Shown piece after piece: positions 24,788-33,440 of a DNA stretch of 64,000 nucleotides (its first letter is position 1; the number at the start of each line of letters is the position of its first letter). The stretch is from Amycolatopsis acidicola (GTDB taxonomy: Bacteria; Actinomycetota; Actinomycetes; Mycobacteriales; Pseudonocardiaceae): positions 30,083 through 94,082 of the forward strand of contig NZ_VMNW02000026.1 in the NCBI RefSeq assembly GCF_007713735.2, written 5' to 3'. Below the pieces are notes generated by a model that had not been told where the DNA came from, searched no databases, and saw only the letters and a program-made list of their open reading frames with translations. The position numbers were made by a program, and so were the translations under genes.

Positions 24788-24792
24788 TCCGG

Positions 24793-26262
24793 TCAGGTCA
24801 GTCCGGCCACCACGTCACCGATCACGGCCATCGCCTCGGCGATCTCGCCTGCCGACGAAGCCGCGTACCCGAGGACGAGTCCTGGCTGGCCAGAGCGCTG
24901 CCGATGCCAGGACAACGGCTGCACCTTGACCCCGCGCGCGAGCACCGCGGCCGCCAGTTCTGTGTCGGCGAACACATGATCGAAAGTGATCGTCAAATGC
25001 AATCCGGCCGCCGCGCCGTGCACCTGGGCACCCGGCAGCCGCGTTCGAATGGCGTCGATCATCGCGTCACGGCGACGCCGGTGACGGCGGCGGAGCAGCC
25101 GCAGCTGGCGCTCCAGCTCCCCCGAGTCCATCAGCTCGGCGAGCACCAGCTGCGGCAGCACCGCGTTGCCGAGATCGGCGTCCCGCTTGGCGTTGACCAC
25201 CGCTGCACGGTAACGGCGGGGTACGACAATCCAGCCCACTCGCAGCGCGGGCGCGAGCAGTTTGGACACGCTGCCCGTGTAGCAGACCTGTTCCGGCAGC
25301 AGCGAACGCAACGCGGGCACGGGCGGCCGGTCGTAGCGGTGCTCGGCGTCGTAGTCGTCCTCGATGACCAGCCCGCCTTCTTCGGCCCACGCCATCAGCT
25401 CGCGTCGACGGGCGCCGTCCAGCACCACGCCCGTCGGGAACTGGTGCGCCGGCGTGAGCAGCACGGCGGGCGCGCCGCTCGCGCGCAATTCGCCGACCCG
25501 CAGGCCGCCGGAATCCACCGGCACGGGCGTGGTTTCCAGATGGTGCTGCCGCAAATGCTGCCGCGCGCCGAAGGAACCAGGGTCCTCGACCGCGACGACG
25601 CCGATGCCGTCCGCGCGCAGCACCTGCGCGAGCAACACGAGCCCCTGCGCGACACCCGCGACGATCACGACGTCGTCCGGATCGACGGCGATCCCCCGGT
25701 TCCGCGCCAGCCAGTTCGCCACCGCACGCCGGAAAACCGGTGCGCCACGGGGATCCCCGTAACCGAAGTCCGCCGGCGAGAGCGCGTCGAGCACCGTTCG
25801 CTCGGCGCGCAACCAAGCGGCGCGCGGGAACGCGGCCAGGTCGGGCACGCCAGGCGACAGGTCGATCCGGGCCGGTGTGGCTCGCAGCTCGTCGAGCGTG
25901 TCGAGACTCGGCGGGCCGCTGAACACCTTGCGCGGCAAGGGTTTCCGCGTCGATGCCGGAGCAAGGACCGGGGCGGCCACGACGATCGTGCCCGCGCGGC
26001 CGCGGCCCGCCGCCTGCCCGGTTTCGATCAACCGCTGGTACGCCTCGGTGACCACGCCCCGCGAAACCCGCAACTCCGCTGCGAGCACGCGGCTGGCGGG
26101 CAGCCTGCTGCCGACCGGGAGCAGCCCGTCGGCGATCGCCTGCCGCAGCCTTCCGGTGAGCCAGTCCGACAACCCGCCCGGCGGCGCGTCGGCGAAGTTC
26201 AGCTGCAGGAAGTCGGCGCCCGGTTTGGCCCGGTCAGAGGAGCCGGTTTTGGACCTACTCAC
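24793..26262 (-). CDS. MocR-type regulator (GntR winged helix fused to aminotransferase fold)
   Basis: The 489-residue protein has a winged helix (about residues 20-95, with LTGRLRQAIADGLLPVGSRLP and SRGVVTEAYQRLIETG) joined to a fold-type I aminotransferase domain. The PLP lysine is in YTGSVSKLLAPALRVGW, and VIEDDYDAEHRYD carries the PLP-contacting Asp. MocR proteins sense PLP or amino-metabolites and activate neighbouring genes. The GTG start leaves only 28 bp to the divergent DMT exporter, which is therefore the likely target. An upstream in-frame ATG lies inside that exporter and is rejected. Confidence 0.9.
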   Translation of the reverse strand: MSRSKTGSSDRAKPGADFLQLNFADAPPGGLSDWLTGRLRQAIADGLLPVGSRLPASRVLAAELRVSRGVVTEAYQRLIETGQAAGRGRAGTIVVAAPVLAPASTRKPLPRKVFSGPPSLDTLDELRATPARIDLSPGVPDLAAFPRAAWLRAERTVLDALSPADFGYGDPRGAPVFRRAVANWLARNRGIAVDPDDVVIVAGVAQGLVLLAQVLRADGIGVVAVEDPGSFGARQHLRQHHLETTPVPVDSGGLRVGELRASGAPAVLLTPAHQFPTGVVLDGARRRELMAWAEEGGLVIEDDYDAEHRYDRPPVPALRSLLPEQVCYTGSVSKLLAPALRVGWIVVPRRYRAAVVNAKRDADLGNAVLPQLVLAELMDSGELERQLRLLRRRHRRRRDAMIDAIRTRLPGAQVHGAAAGLHLTITFDHVFADTELAAAVLARGVKVQPLSWHRQRSGQPGLVLGYAASSAGEIAEAMAVIGDVVAGLT

Positions 26263-26290
26263 CGAACCATTGTGCCGACAGGCTGGGCCC

Positions 26291-27256
26291 ATGCCCAGCA
26301 AACTCCGCAACGTCGCCGCCGGTGCCGCGGCGATGGCACTGGTCGGTGGCAGCGTCGGCGTCTCCCGCACGCTCACCGACGCGCCCTTGGCCACGGCACA
26401 GGCGATCCGTTACGCCATCGCGTTCTTCGTCCTGCTCGGGATGGCGAAGGCCACGCGGGTTCCGATCGTCCGGCCGCGGGGCCGGGAATGGCTGTGGCTG
26501 GCGGGAGTCGCGCTCAGCGGGCTCGTCGTGTTCAACATCGCCGTCGTGCGCGGGGTGGCCCACGCCGAACCGGCGGTCATCGCGGTCGCGGTTGCCTGTG
26601 TGCCGGTGTTGCTCGGCGTGGTGGGTCCTTTGCTGGAACGCCAATCGCCACGCGGGCGGCTCGTCGTGGCTGCTGTCGTCGTGACTGTGGGCGGCGCGCT
26701 CGTGGAAGGCGTCGGCCGGACGGACGCGGCGGGGATCGCCTGGGCGGTGGTCGCTTTGGTGTGCGAGGCCGGGTTCACCTTGCTCGCGGTGCCGGTGCTG
26801 CCGCGGCACGGGCCGTGGGGCGTTTCGCTGCACTCCGTGTGGCTGGGCGCGGTCATGTTCGGCGTGCTCGCCGTGACCGAGCAGCCCGCCCATCTGACCG
26901 GCACGCACTGGGCCGCGATCGGCTATCTCGCGGTGCTGGTCACCGCGGTCGCCTTCCTGCTCTGGTACTCGACCGTCGCCGCGCTCGGCTCGGGCCGCGT
27001 GGGCCTGCTCACGGGCGTCGCGCCGGTCAGCGCCGCGCTCACCGGACCGGCCCCGGGCCCGCTCGTGTGGACCGGGATCGCCGTGGTCGGCGCCGGTCTC
27101 GCCCTCGGCCTTGCCACTCGATCAGGTGAGTCCGGGAACCCTGCCGGGCCCGCGGCCGACCTGCAAGATGTCACGCCGGGCCGGTCCGCCCCCGGGGCCC
27201 ACCTGCCCGGCGTCACCCCACCCGCGGGCCCAAGGGGGATACACCGTCGCCTGTGA
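26291..27256 (+). CDS. EamA/DMT-family exporter with unusual C-terminal tail
   Basis: The 321-residue protein has ten predicted membrane helices in two EamA repeats; the first starts VAAGAAAMALVGGSVGVSR and the last ends VVGAGLALGLAT. It would export a small metabolite such as an amino acid. The ATG is 28 bp from the divergent MocR start. After the last helix there is a tail of about 50 residues rich in Pro, Gly and Ala (from RSGESGNPAGP). Its DNA contains a degenerate tandem copy of about 43 bp, so the tail is probably extended by repeat growth at the gene's 3' end. Confidence 0.85.
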   Translation: MPSKLRNVAAGAAAMALVGGSVGVSRTLTDAPLATAQAIRYAIAFFVLLGMAKATRVPIVRPRGREWLWLAGVALSGLVVFNIAVVRGVAHAEPAVIAVAVACVPVLLGVVGPLLERQSPRGRLVVAAVVVTVGGALVEGVGRTDAAGIAWAVVALVCEAGFTLLAVPVLPRHGPWGVSLHSVWLGAVMFGVLAVTEQPAHLTGTHWAAIGYLAVLVTAVAFLLWYSTVAALGSGRVGLLTGVAPVSAALTGPAPGPLVWTGIAVVGAGLALGLATRSGESGNPAGPAADLQDVTPGRSAPGAHLPGVTPPAGPRGIHRRL

Positions 27257-27281
27257 AGAGGGTTCGTGATCTCATATCGGT

Positions 27282-27791
27282 ATGAGCAGCCTCGAGCACC
27301 CGGCGGTGGCCAAGGTCGCCGCCGCACTCGCCGAAGCGGGTCAGCCTCACGCGGCGCAGGGCATCCGGATCCTGCCCGCGGACGCGCGCACCGCGGCGCA
27401 GGCCGCCGAAGCGCTCGGGGTGGCGGTAGGGGCGATCGCGAACAGCCTGATCTTCCGCGCGGTCTTCGAAGACGGGCCCCGGCCGTTGCTGTCACTGACC
27501 TCGGGCGCGCATCGCGCGGACACCGCGCTGCTCGCGGAACTGATCGGTGCCCAAGCGGTGGAGAAGGCCGACCCGCGGTTCGTGAAGGAGCACACCGGTC
27601 AGGTCATCGGCGGGGTCGCCCCGGTCGGGCACCCGGCGCCCATCCTCACGCTCGTGGACACCGCGCTCGAACAGTACGACGAGATCTGGGCGGCGGCGGG
27701 CCACGCGAAATCCGTCTTCCCGACGACGTACGCGGGGTTGCTGGAGCTGACCGGCGGACGGGCCGCGGACGTCGCGGGGGCGGGAACATGA
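27282..27791 (+). CDS. YbaK/EbsC family aminoacyl-tRNA deacylase
   Basis: The 169-residue protein is a complete YbaK/ProX fold. Family features are LGVAVGAIANSLIF (active-site Asn region), LLSLTSGAHRADTALLAELIG with the K/R and His positions, and the C-terminal VIGGVAPVGHPAP. Such enzymes hydrolyse mischarged aminoacyl-tRNAs such as Cys-tRNAPro or Ala-tRNAPro. Its stop overlaps the ATG of the following GNAT gene by four bases. It reads in the same direction as the DMT exporter, with a 25-bp gap. Confidence 0.9.
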   Translation: MSSLEHPAVAKVAAALAEAGQPHAAQGIRILPADARTAAQAAEALGVAVGAIANSLIFRAVFEDGPRPLLSLTSGAHRADTALLAELIGAQAVEKADPRFVKEHTGQVIGGVAPVGHPAPILTLVDTALEQYDEIWAAAGHAKSVFPTTYAGLLELTGGRAADVAGAGT

Positions 27792-28354
27792 CCACGGTGT
27801 CGACCGAATTCGTGCAGCTGACCGCCGACGAGTTCCGCACCAGGCTGCGCGAGGCGCTGGCCATCTACGTCGAGGCGATGCGCTACCCGCCGGGCACGGC
27901 CGAACAGCGCGCGCCGATGTGGCTGACGCACGCGCTGCGCGAGGGCTGGCGGTGCATCGGCGCGTTCGACTCGCACGGCACGATGGTCGGGATCGCTTAC
28001 GGCTACAAGGGAAATCCCGGCCAGTGGTGGCACGAGCAGGTACGCCGCGGGCTGGTCAAGAGCACCGGCGAGGAGCATGCCGAACACTGGCTGCGTGACT
28101 ACTTCGAGCTGACCGAGATCCACGTCAGCCCGCGCAGCCAGGGCGGCGGCATCGGCGAGGAACTGTTGCGGCGCCTGCTCACCGGCGTCACCAACGACCA
28201 CGTCCTGCTGTCCACGCCCGAAGGCCCGAGCCGCGCGTGGAAGCTGTACCGGCGCGTGGGTTTCCTGGATGTGCTGCGGGAGTACCACTTCGCGGGAGAC
28301 CCGCGGCCGTTCGCGATACTCGGCCGCAGGCTCCCGCTCGAACCTCCTGCCTAG
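27788..28354 (+). CDS. GNAT-family acetyltransferase
   Basis: The 188-residue protein has the GNAT core: LTEIHVSPRSQGGGIGEELLRR carries the acetyl-CoA loop (Q/RxxGxG/A type, here QGGGIG), and SRAWKLYRRVGFLDVLREY is the late helix-strand signature. The ATG overlaps the YbaK stop (ATGA). The substrate is unknown. Immediately after its stop begins the first of the two 21-bp repeat arrays. Confidence 0.88.
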   Translation: MTTVSTEFVQLTADEFRTRLREALAIYVEAMRYPPGTAEQRAPMWLTHALREGWRCIGAFDSHGTMVGIAYGYKGNPGQWWHEQVRRGLVKSTGEEHAEHWLRDYFELTEIHVSPRSQGGGIGEELLRRLLTGVTNDHVLLSTPEGPSRAWKLYRRVGFLDVLREYHFAGDPRPFAILGRRLPLEPPA

Positions 28355-28358
28355 GCCC

Positions 28359-28621
28359 GAGTTGGCCCCTCCCGCGCACGAGTTGGCCGCCCCCGTTCGC
28401 GTGTTGGCCCCGCCCGCGCACGAGTTCGCCCCGCCCGCTCACAAGTTGGCCGCCGACGGAGCCAACATACGAACGAGACCCGGGACAGGCCCGCCACCAG
28501 CCAACACACCGGCGCCACCAGCCAACACACCCACGGCGACGGCCAACACACCCACGGGGGCGGCCAACATGGCGACGGGGGCGGCAAAGGCACGGGGGCG
28601 GCAAAGGCACGGGCACGGGCG
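28359..28621. repeat. 21-bp unit inverted array filling a convergent gap
   Basis: Five left-arm units of the form GAGTTGGCCGCCCCCGTTCGC begin at 28359, 28380, 28401, 28422 and 28443 (the last truncated). After about 40 bp the opposite orientation follows as units of the form GCCAACACACCCACGGCGACG at 28500, 28521, 28542 and 28563, then two decayed ones up to 28621. The period is exactly 21 bp, with a GTTGGCC / GGCCAAC core. The array starts 4 bp after the GNAT stop and ends at the stop of the convergent DMT gene. Its sister array is at 48022-48359. Confidence 0.85.
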
Positions 28622-29521
28622 TTAGGACTTCGTGTAGGTCAGGGCCAGCGCGCCGACGAGCAACGCCGCGCCGGTCCAGCCGACCGGCCCGAGTTGGTCG
28701 TGCAGCACGAAGGCCGACAGCACCGCGGCGGTGAGTGGCTCCATCAACGTGGACAACGCCGCCACCACGGCGGGCGCGCGCCGCAGCGCCAGGAAGTACA
28801 TCGCGTACCCGAGGCCCGTCGGCACGATCCCGAAGTAGAGCGCGACGGCCAGCACGTCGGGCCGAAGCGGCAGCGCCATGCCGAACCACAGCCCGGCGGG
28901 CGTGAGCAGCAGACCACCGAGCAGACAGCCGAAAGCCGTGGTGCTGAAGGCATCCAGCCCCTCGACGTGCCTGCGGGTGAGCAACGTCAGCGCCGCGAAC
29001 CCGGCGCCCGCGGCGAGCGCCAGCGCCACCCCGGCGAGCAGCCGCCAGCCACCCGGGATGCCCTCGGGCGACCACGTGAGCAGGACGAGCCCGAGCACCG
29101 CGACGGCGATCGCGACCAGGTTCACCGGGCTGGGCAGCCGCCGGGTGCGCACCGCCGTCGCCAGCGCGACGAACACCGGCACGCTGCCGATGGTGACCAT
29201 CGTGGAGATGCTCACCGAGGTGAACGAGATCGCGCCGAAATAGCAGCTCTGGAACTGCGCCAGCAGCACGCCGGCCGCCAGCAGCCGGACGAGGACCGGC
29301 TTGGTCCAGACCATGTTCCGCAAGGACCCGCGGGCCCAGAGGAACAGCACGGTGCAGCAGCCGCCGAGCAGCAGCCGGTACGCCGCCACCGGCAGGGAGT
29401 GCAGATGTCCTTTCGTGGCAAGGAGAGTGCCGGACAGGCCGCCGGTGCCCCAGAGGAGCCCGGCGATGATCAGCGTGACCGCCGACCGGCCGCGCGCGGG
29501 CGCGGCAACAGTTGTGGACAT
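28622..29521 (-). CDS. EamA/DMT-family exporter
   Basis: The 299-residue protein has ten hydrophobic helices in two EamA repeats, beginning SAVTLIIAGLLWGTGGLSGTL and ending LVGALALTYTKS. It resembles amino-acid/metabolite exporters of the RhtA/YdcZ type and is not close in sequence to the other DMT exporter in this window. The ATG has a weak ribosome site; about 110 bp upstream lies a short inverted-repeat element. The stop codon directly abuts the 21-bp array in the convergent gap. No linked regulator is visible. Confidence 0.88.
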   Translation of the reverse strand: MSTTVAAPARGRSAVTLIIAGLLWGTGGLSGTLLATKGHLHSLPVAAYRLLLGGCCTVLFLWARGSLRNMVWTKPVLVRLLAAGVLLAQFQSCYFGAISFTSVSISTMVTIGSVPVFVALATAVRTRRLPSPVNLVAIAVAVLGLVLLTWSPEGIPGGWRLLAGVALALAAGAGFAALTLLTRRHVEGLDAFSTTAFGCLLGGLLLTPAGLWFGMALPLRPDVLAVALYFGIVPTGLGYAMYFLALRRAPAVVAALSTLMEPLTAAVLSAFVLHDQLGPVGWTGAALLVGALALTYTKS

Positions 29522-29637
29522 GGAAAATCGCTCCTGCGTCGAAGAAGTCGGGGGACGACGACGCGGGGCGAAGACGTTTACGTATCCGCCCCGCTAGGAG
29601 CGCGGCGGTGGGGTGACGCGGTGGAGCCAGGGCACGG

Positions 29638-29727
29638 TTACCAATCCGATCTGAAGTAGGCCAACGCGATCAACTGGAAGCCGACCTGCGCGAGGCGGAT
29701 CGCCGTGACTGCCGATCGGATTGGTAA
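29638..29727. mobile_element. 90-bp MITE-like element with 14-bp terminal inverted repeats
   Basis: TTACCAATCCGATC at 29638-29651 is repeated as the exact reverse complement at 29714-29727, with 62 bp between. The element overlaps the last codons of the DUF885 gene, supplying the C-terminal residues from about HYQSDRQS onward. It encodes no transposase. It may be a miniature transposable element or a long-spaced operator/terminator; the sequence does not decide. Confidence 0.4.
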
Positions 29728-31397
29728 TGATCAGCAGAGTACAGTTCGGCCAGTTGTTCGCGGAGGGTGTCCAGTCCCATCCCGCCGAGCCGGAGCGCGC
29801 GGGTGTGGAAGTCCTTGATGTCGACGCCGCGAGCGCGCGCCTCTTCGCGCGCCTGCAGCCACAGTCGTTCGCCGAGTTTGTACGACGGCGCTTGCCCCGG
29901 CCAGCCGAGGTAGCGGTCGATCTCGTCGCGCACGAGCGGCGGGTCGGTGATGGTGCGGGTGAGCATGAACTCCAGGCCCAGCTCCGGGGTCCACCGCTCG
30001 CCCTCGTGGAACCCGGTGCCCTTCGGGATCTCCAGCTCCAGGTGCATGCCGAAGTCCACGATCACGCGGCCGGCGCGGAACAGCTGCTCGGAGAGCATCC
30101 CGAACAGGTTGCCGTCGTCGGAGAGGTAACCGAGGTCCTGCATCAGGCGTTCGGCGTAGAGCGCCCAGCCTTCGCCGTGCCCGGAGGTGAACGCGAGCAG
30201 CCGCTGGAACCGGTTGAGCGAGCGCTCGGCCACCGCCGTCGCGATCTGCAGATGGTGGCCCGGCACGCCCTCGTGGTAGACGGTGCTGACCTCGCGCCAG
30301 GTGGAGAACTCGTCGCGGCCCGGCGGCAGCGACCACCACATCCGGCCCGGCCGCGAAAAGTCCTCGCTCGGCCCGGTGTAGTACGCGCCGGCGCCGCCCC
30401 CGGGCGGGGCGATCTTGCACTCCAGCGCCATCAGCTCGTCGGGGATGTCGAAATGCTTGCCCCGCAACGCTTTCAGCGCGTTGTCGGAAAGCTCCTGCAT
30501 CCAGTTCTCGAAGTTCTTCCTGCCCTGCACGCGATAGCGCGGATCCTCGTCGAGCGCGGCGGCCGTCTCGGCGAGGGTGGCGCCCGGCTTCAGGCGGCCC
30601 GCGACCTCGCGCATTTCGGCTTCCAGCCGGGTGAACTCCGCCCAGCCCCATTCGTAGGACTCCTGCGGGTCGAGCGCCGCGCCGATGAAGTACCGCGACC
30701 ACAACCGGTACGCGTCGGGCCCGACGGCGTCCTTGGCCCTGGCCTTCGGCGCGAGCTCCGCGCGGAGGAAACCGGCAAGCTCCGCGTACGCCTCCTGCGC
30801 CAGATGCGCCCCGTGGCGAAGCTCCTCACGCAGCGAATCCGGCACGTTGCCGGCTCCGGCGACGAGGCTGTCGAAGAAGCCCGCCTCCCCGCTCAGCCCG
30901 GCCCAGGTTTCCGCCTGCGCGGCGACCTTGGTGACCTGGCGCAGCGCCGGCGCGTTGCCCGCGTCCGCCGCGACCAGCAGCGAAGCCCGCACGCCGTCGA
31001 GCGCGTCGGGGACCTTGGCCAGCCGGGCCGCGATGGTGGCCCAGTGCTCCGGGGTGTCGGTGGGCATCAGGTCGAACGTCTGGCGCAGGTCCTGCACCGG
31101 GCTGGCGATCACGTTCAGCGAGGCCTCGTCCAGCCCCGCGTCGTGGATCTCGACCTCGAGCCCGACCCGCTCGGTGAACACGGCCTTGGCGGCGCGCTCC
31201 GACGCGTCCACCGGCTCGGCGGCACCGACCGCGGCCAGCGCCCGCTTGGCCAGCGACGCGCGCGCGGCGTGGCCCTCCGGCGAGTAGTCGGTCAGCTGGT
31301 CCTCGTGCCCCGGGATGCCGATCTCGGTCGCCGCCACCGGGTGCGCCGCCGCGAAGTCGTCGACGAACTGATCGCAGATTTCGTGCACCGAAGCCAT
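29670..31397 (-). CDS. DUF885 family protein (putative metallopeptidase-like)
   Basis: The 575-residue protein matches DUF885, with the family motif YHEGVPGHHLQIA (a HExxxGHH pattern that probably binds Zn) around residue 370 and FTSGHGEGWALYAERLMQDLGYL following it. No signal peptide is visible, so it is cytosolic. Homologues are usually annotated as uncharacterised peptidases. The frame continues about 20 residues (YSADHYQSDRQS...) past the normal end LREQLAEL, into a 14-bp inverted-repeat element, so the C-terminus looks altered by a small insertion. Confidence 0.85.
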   Translation of the reverse strand: MASVHEICDQFVDDFAAAHPVAATEIGIPGHEDQLTDYSPEGHAARASLAKRALAAVGAAEPVDASERAAKAVFTERVGLEVEIHDAGLDEASLNVIASPVQDLRQTFDLMPTDTPEHWATIAARLAKVPDALDGVRASLLVAADAGNAPALRQVTKVAAQAETWAGLSGEAGFFDSLVAGAGNVPDSLREELRHGAHLAQEAYAELAGFLRAELAPKARAKDAVGPDAYRLWSRYFIGAALDPQESYEWGWAEFTRLEAEMREVAGRLKPGATLAETAAALDEDPRYRVQGRKNFENWMQELSDNALKALRGKHFDIPDELMALECKIAPPGGGAGAYYTGPSEDFSRPGRMWWSLPPGRDEFSTWREVSTVYHEGVPGHHLQIATAVAERSLNRFQRLLAFTSGHGEGWALYAERLMQDLGYLSDDGNLFGMLSEQLFRAGRVIVDFGMHLELEIPKGTGFHEGERWTPELGLEFMLTRTITDPPLVRDEIDRYLGWPGQAPSYKLGERLWLQAREEARARGVDIKDFHTRALRLGGMGLDTLREQLAELYSADHYQSDRQSRRSASRRSASS

Positions 31398-31429
31398 AGG
31401 GAGAACCTACCGTGCCGGGCAACGAGATT

Positions 31430-32323
31430 TCAGGCGCGCGCGGGCACCAGCCCGAGCCGGTGGACGACCTCGCGCGTCGCCTTCGCGCGGTTGAACGTGT
31501 AGAAGTGCAGATCCGGAACGCCCTCGGCGAGCAGCCGTTCGCACAGCTCGGTGACCACGTTCATACCCTCCTCACGGAAGGCCTTGGGCTGCTCCGACAA
31601 CGGCTCGAGCCGGTCGAGCAGCTGCTGCGGGCACTGCGCGCCGGACAGTTTGATCGTGGTGTGCAGCGTGCGCGGGGTGGTCAGCGGCATCACGCCGGGG
31701 ATCAACGGCGCGTCACAGCCCGCGGCGGCCACCCGGTCGCGGAGGCGAAGGAAGTCCTCGGCTTCGAAGAACAGCTGGGCGATGCCGAAATCCGCGCCCG
31801 CCTTGAACTTGCGCACCAGGTACTTCGTGTCGGTCTCCAGATCCGGCGAGCGCGGATGCCCGTACGGGAACGCCGAAACGCCGACGCAGAAGTCGCCGAG
31901 CGAGCGCACGAGGGAGACCAGTTCCTCGGCGTACTTCAGGCCTTCGGGGTGCGCCACCCAGTCGCCGTACGGGTCGCCCGGCGGGTCGCCCCGCAGCGCG
32001 AGGATGTTGCGCACGCCGACGGCCGCGTACCAGCCGATGACGTTGCGCAGCTCGGCCACGGAGTGGTTCACGGCCGTGAGGTGCGCCATCGGGACCAGCG
32101 TGGTCTCGGTCGCGGCGCGGGCGATGTTGCGGATCGTGCCGTCGCGGCTGGAACCGCCGGCGCCATAGGTGATCGACATGTACGCCGGGTCGAGCGGCTC
32201 CAGCTGCCGGATCGACTTCCACAGGACAGCCTCGTCCGCGGCGTCCCGCGGCGGGAAGAACTCCACCGAGAACACGGGGGCATCGCCCTGTAACCGCTCC
32301 AGCACCGACGTCATACCGGACAT
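31430..32323 (-). CDS. metF: 5,10-methylenetetrahydrofolate reductase
   Basis: The FAD enzyme makes 5-methyl-THF for methionine synthesis. The 297-residue protein has the MetF signatures VEFFPPRDAADEAVLWKS, SITYGAGGSSRD, LALRGDPPGDPYG and GADFGIAQLFFEAEDFLR. The ATG of MSGMTSV lies five bases after the stop of the upstream transporter gene, suggesting translational coupling; an internal ATG three codons later is possible. A MetF-like gene (Rv2172c) also lies near idsA2, Rv2175c and pknL in Mycobacterium, and these genes are all present within the next 15 kb here. Confidence 0.93.
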   Translation of the reverse strand: MSGMTSVLERLQGDAPVFSVEFFPPRDAADEAVLWKSIRQLEPLDPAYMSITYGAGGSSRDGTIRNIARAATETTLVPMAHLTAVNHSVAELRNVIGWYAAVGVRNILALRGDPPGDPYGDWVAHPEGLKYAEELVSLVRSLGDFCVGVSAFPYGHPRSPDLETDTKYLVRKFKAGADFGIAQLFFEAEDFLRLRDRVAAAGCDAPLIPGVMPLTTPRTLHTTIKLSGAQCPQQLLDRLEPLSEQPKAFREEGMNVVTELCERLLAEGVPDLHFYTFNRAKATREVVHRLGLVPARA

Positions 32324-32328
32324 CGTAT

Positions 32329-33327
32329 CTAGTGCACGACCTCCAAGTCCCCGGCCTGAGACCTGGCTCCCCATCGCCGCGCCAGCACGGCGCAGATCAT
32401 CAGTTGCGCCTGGTGGAACAGCATGAGGGGCAGCACGATCAGCCCGACCGTATGCGCCGGGAACAGCACGGTGGCCATCGGCAGCCCGCTGGCCAGGCTC
32501 TTCTTCGACCCGCAGAACACGATCGCGATCTCGTCCGCGCGGGAGAACCCCAGCCGCGGCACGACGAGCTTCAGGATCCAGAACACCGCATAGAACAGCA
32601 GCAGGTTCACCGCGAGCAGCGCGACGAGGGAGACCCAGCTCAGCTGGTGCCAGATCCCGGCGACCACGCCTTCGCTGAACGCCGTGTACACGACGATCAG
32701 GATCACCGAGCGGTCCGCGCGGCCGAGCACCTTCTTGTGCCGCGCGATCCAGCCGCCGATCCAGCGCCGCGCGACCTGTCCGGCCACGAACGGCACCAGC
32801 AGCTGCAGCACGATCGACGTGACCGAGTGCGCCGAGAATCCACTGCCCGAGGTGTTGAGGAGCAAACCCACCAGCAACGGCGTGAGCACGATCCCGATCA
32901 GGCTGGAGAACGTCGCGCTGCAGATCGCCGCCGCCACGTTGCCGCGGGCGATGGAGGTGAACGCGATGGATGAGTTCACCGTCGACGGCAATGCGCACAG
33001 GAAGATCACGCCGGCCACCAGCGTCGGGCTCAGCACCCCGCCGGGCAGGAGCCGGGTCAGCAGGCCGAGCAACGGGAACAGCACGAACGTCGCGATGAGG
33101 ATCGTGAGGTGCAGCCGCCAGTGCTTCAGTCCTTCCACAGCCTCCGCTGTGGACAGTCGCGCGCCGTAGAGGAAGAACAGCGCGCCGACGCCGATCGCGC
33201 TCACCGCGGAAGCGATATCGGCGCCGTGGCCGCGGGCGGGCAGCAGCGCGGCCACGCCTACCGTGGCCAGGATCCCGAGGATGAACGGGTCGATCCTGGA
33301 CTTGGCGAGCAGCGCGGAGCCACGCAT
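32329..33327 (-). CDS. Bile acid:sodium symporter (SBF/YfeH-like) family transporter
   Basis: The 332-residue protein has about ten membrane segments, the YfeH/SBF-like motifs CALPSTVNSSIAFTSIARGN and FCGSKKSLASGLPMA, and ends in a short cytosolic tail. It would carry an organic anion with Na+ or H+. It shares a start-stop junction with metF downstream. The divergent LysR-type gene 113 bp away probably regulates it, given the symmetric element between them. The substrate is unknown. Confidence 0.88.
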   Translation of the reverse strand: MRGSALLAKSRIDPFILGILATVGVAALLPARGHGADIASAVSAIGVGALFFLYGARLSTAEAVEGLKHWRLHLTILIATFVLFPLLGLLTRLLPGGVLSPTLVAGVIFLCALPSTVNSSIAFTSIARGNVAAAICSATFSSLIGIVLTPLLVGLLLNTSGSGFSAHSVTSIVLQLLVPFVAGQVARRWIGGWIARHKKVLGRADRSVILIVVYTAFSEGVVAGIWHQLSWVSLVALLAVNLLLFYAVFWILKLVVPRLGFSRADEIAIVFCGSKKSLASGLPMATVLFPAHTVGLIVLPLMLFHQAQLMICAVLARRWGARSQAGDLEVVH

Positions 33328-33410
33328 GAACCTGTCCTCTCTTCCGGGCCGGTCACTCCATCCTCCGGCGGCCGCCTTCGATTGTGAAGCATGATTAGCG
33401 CCATAACTGC

Positions 33411-33427
33411 TATCGCGCCACGTGATA
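33411..33427. promoter_or_regulatory. LysR-type T-N11-A operator between divergent genes
   Basis: TATCGCGCCACGTGATA has symmetric ends TATC/GATA with partly matching inner bases and the T-N11-A layout of LysR sites. It lies 13 bp before the LysR start and 83 bp upstream of the divergent transporter gene, a usual position for autoregulation and control of the divergent gene. Confidence 0.45.
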
Positions 33428-33440
33428 TACGCTCCTTCTC

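Noticed and set aside
26263..26394. Longer N-terminus of the MocR gene
   Set aside because: It would overlap the divergent DMT exporter gene, and the winged helix begins soon after the GTG chosen.
28359..28621. CRISPR-like regular repeats
   Set aside because: The repeat core is 9 bp with 12 variable bases, there are no unique spacers of 30 bp or more, the arms change orientation, and no cas genes are present.
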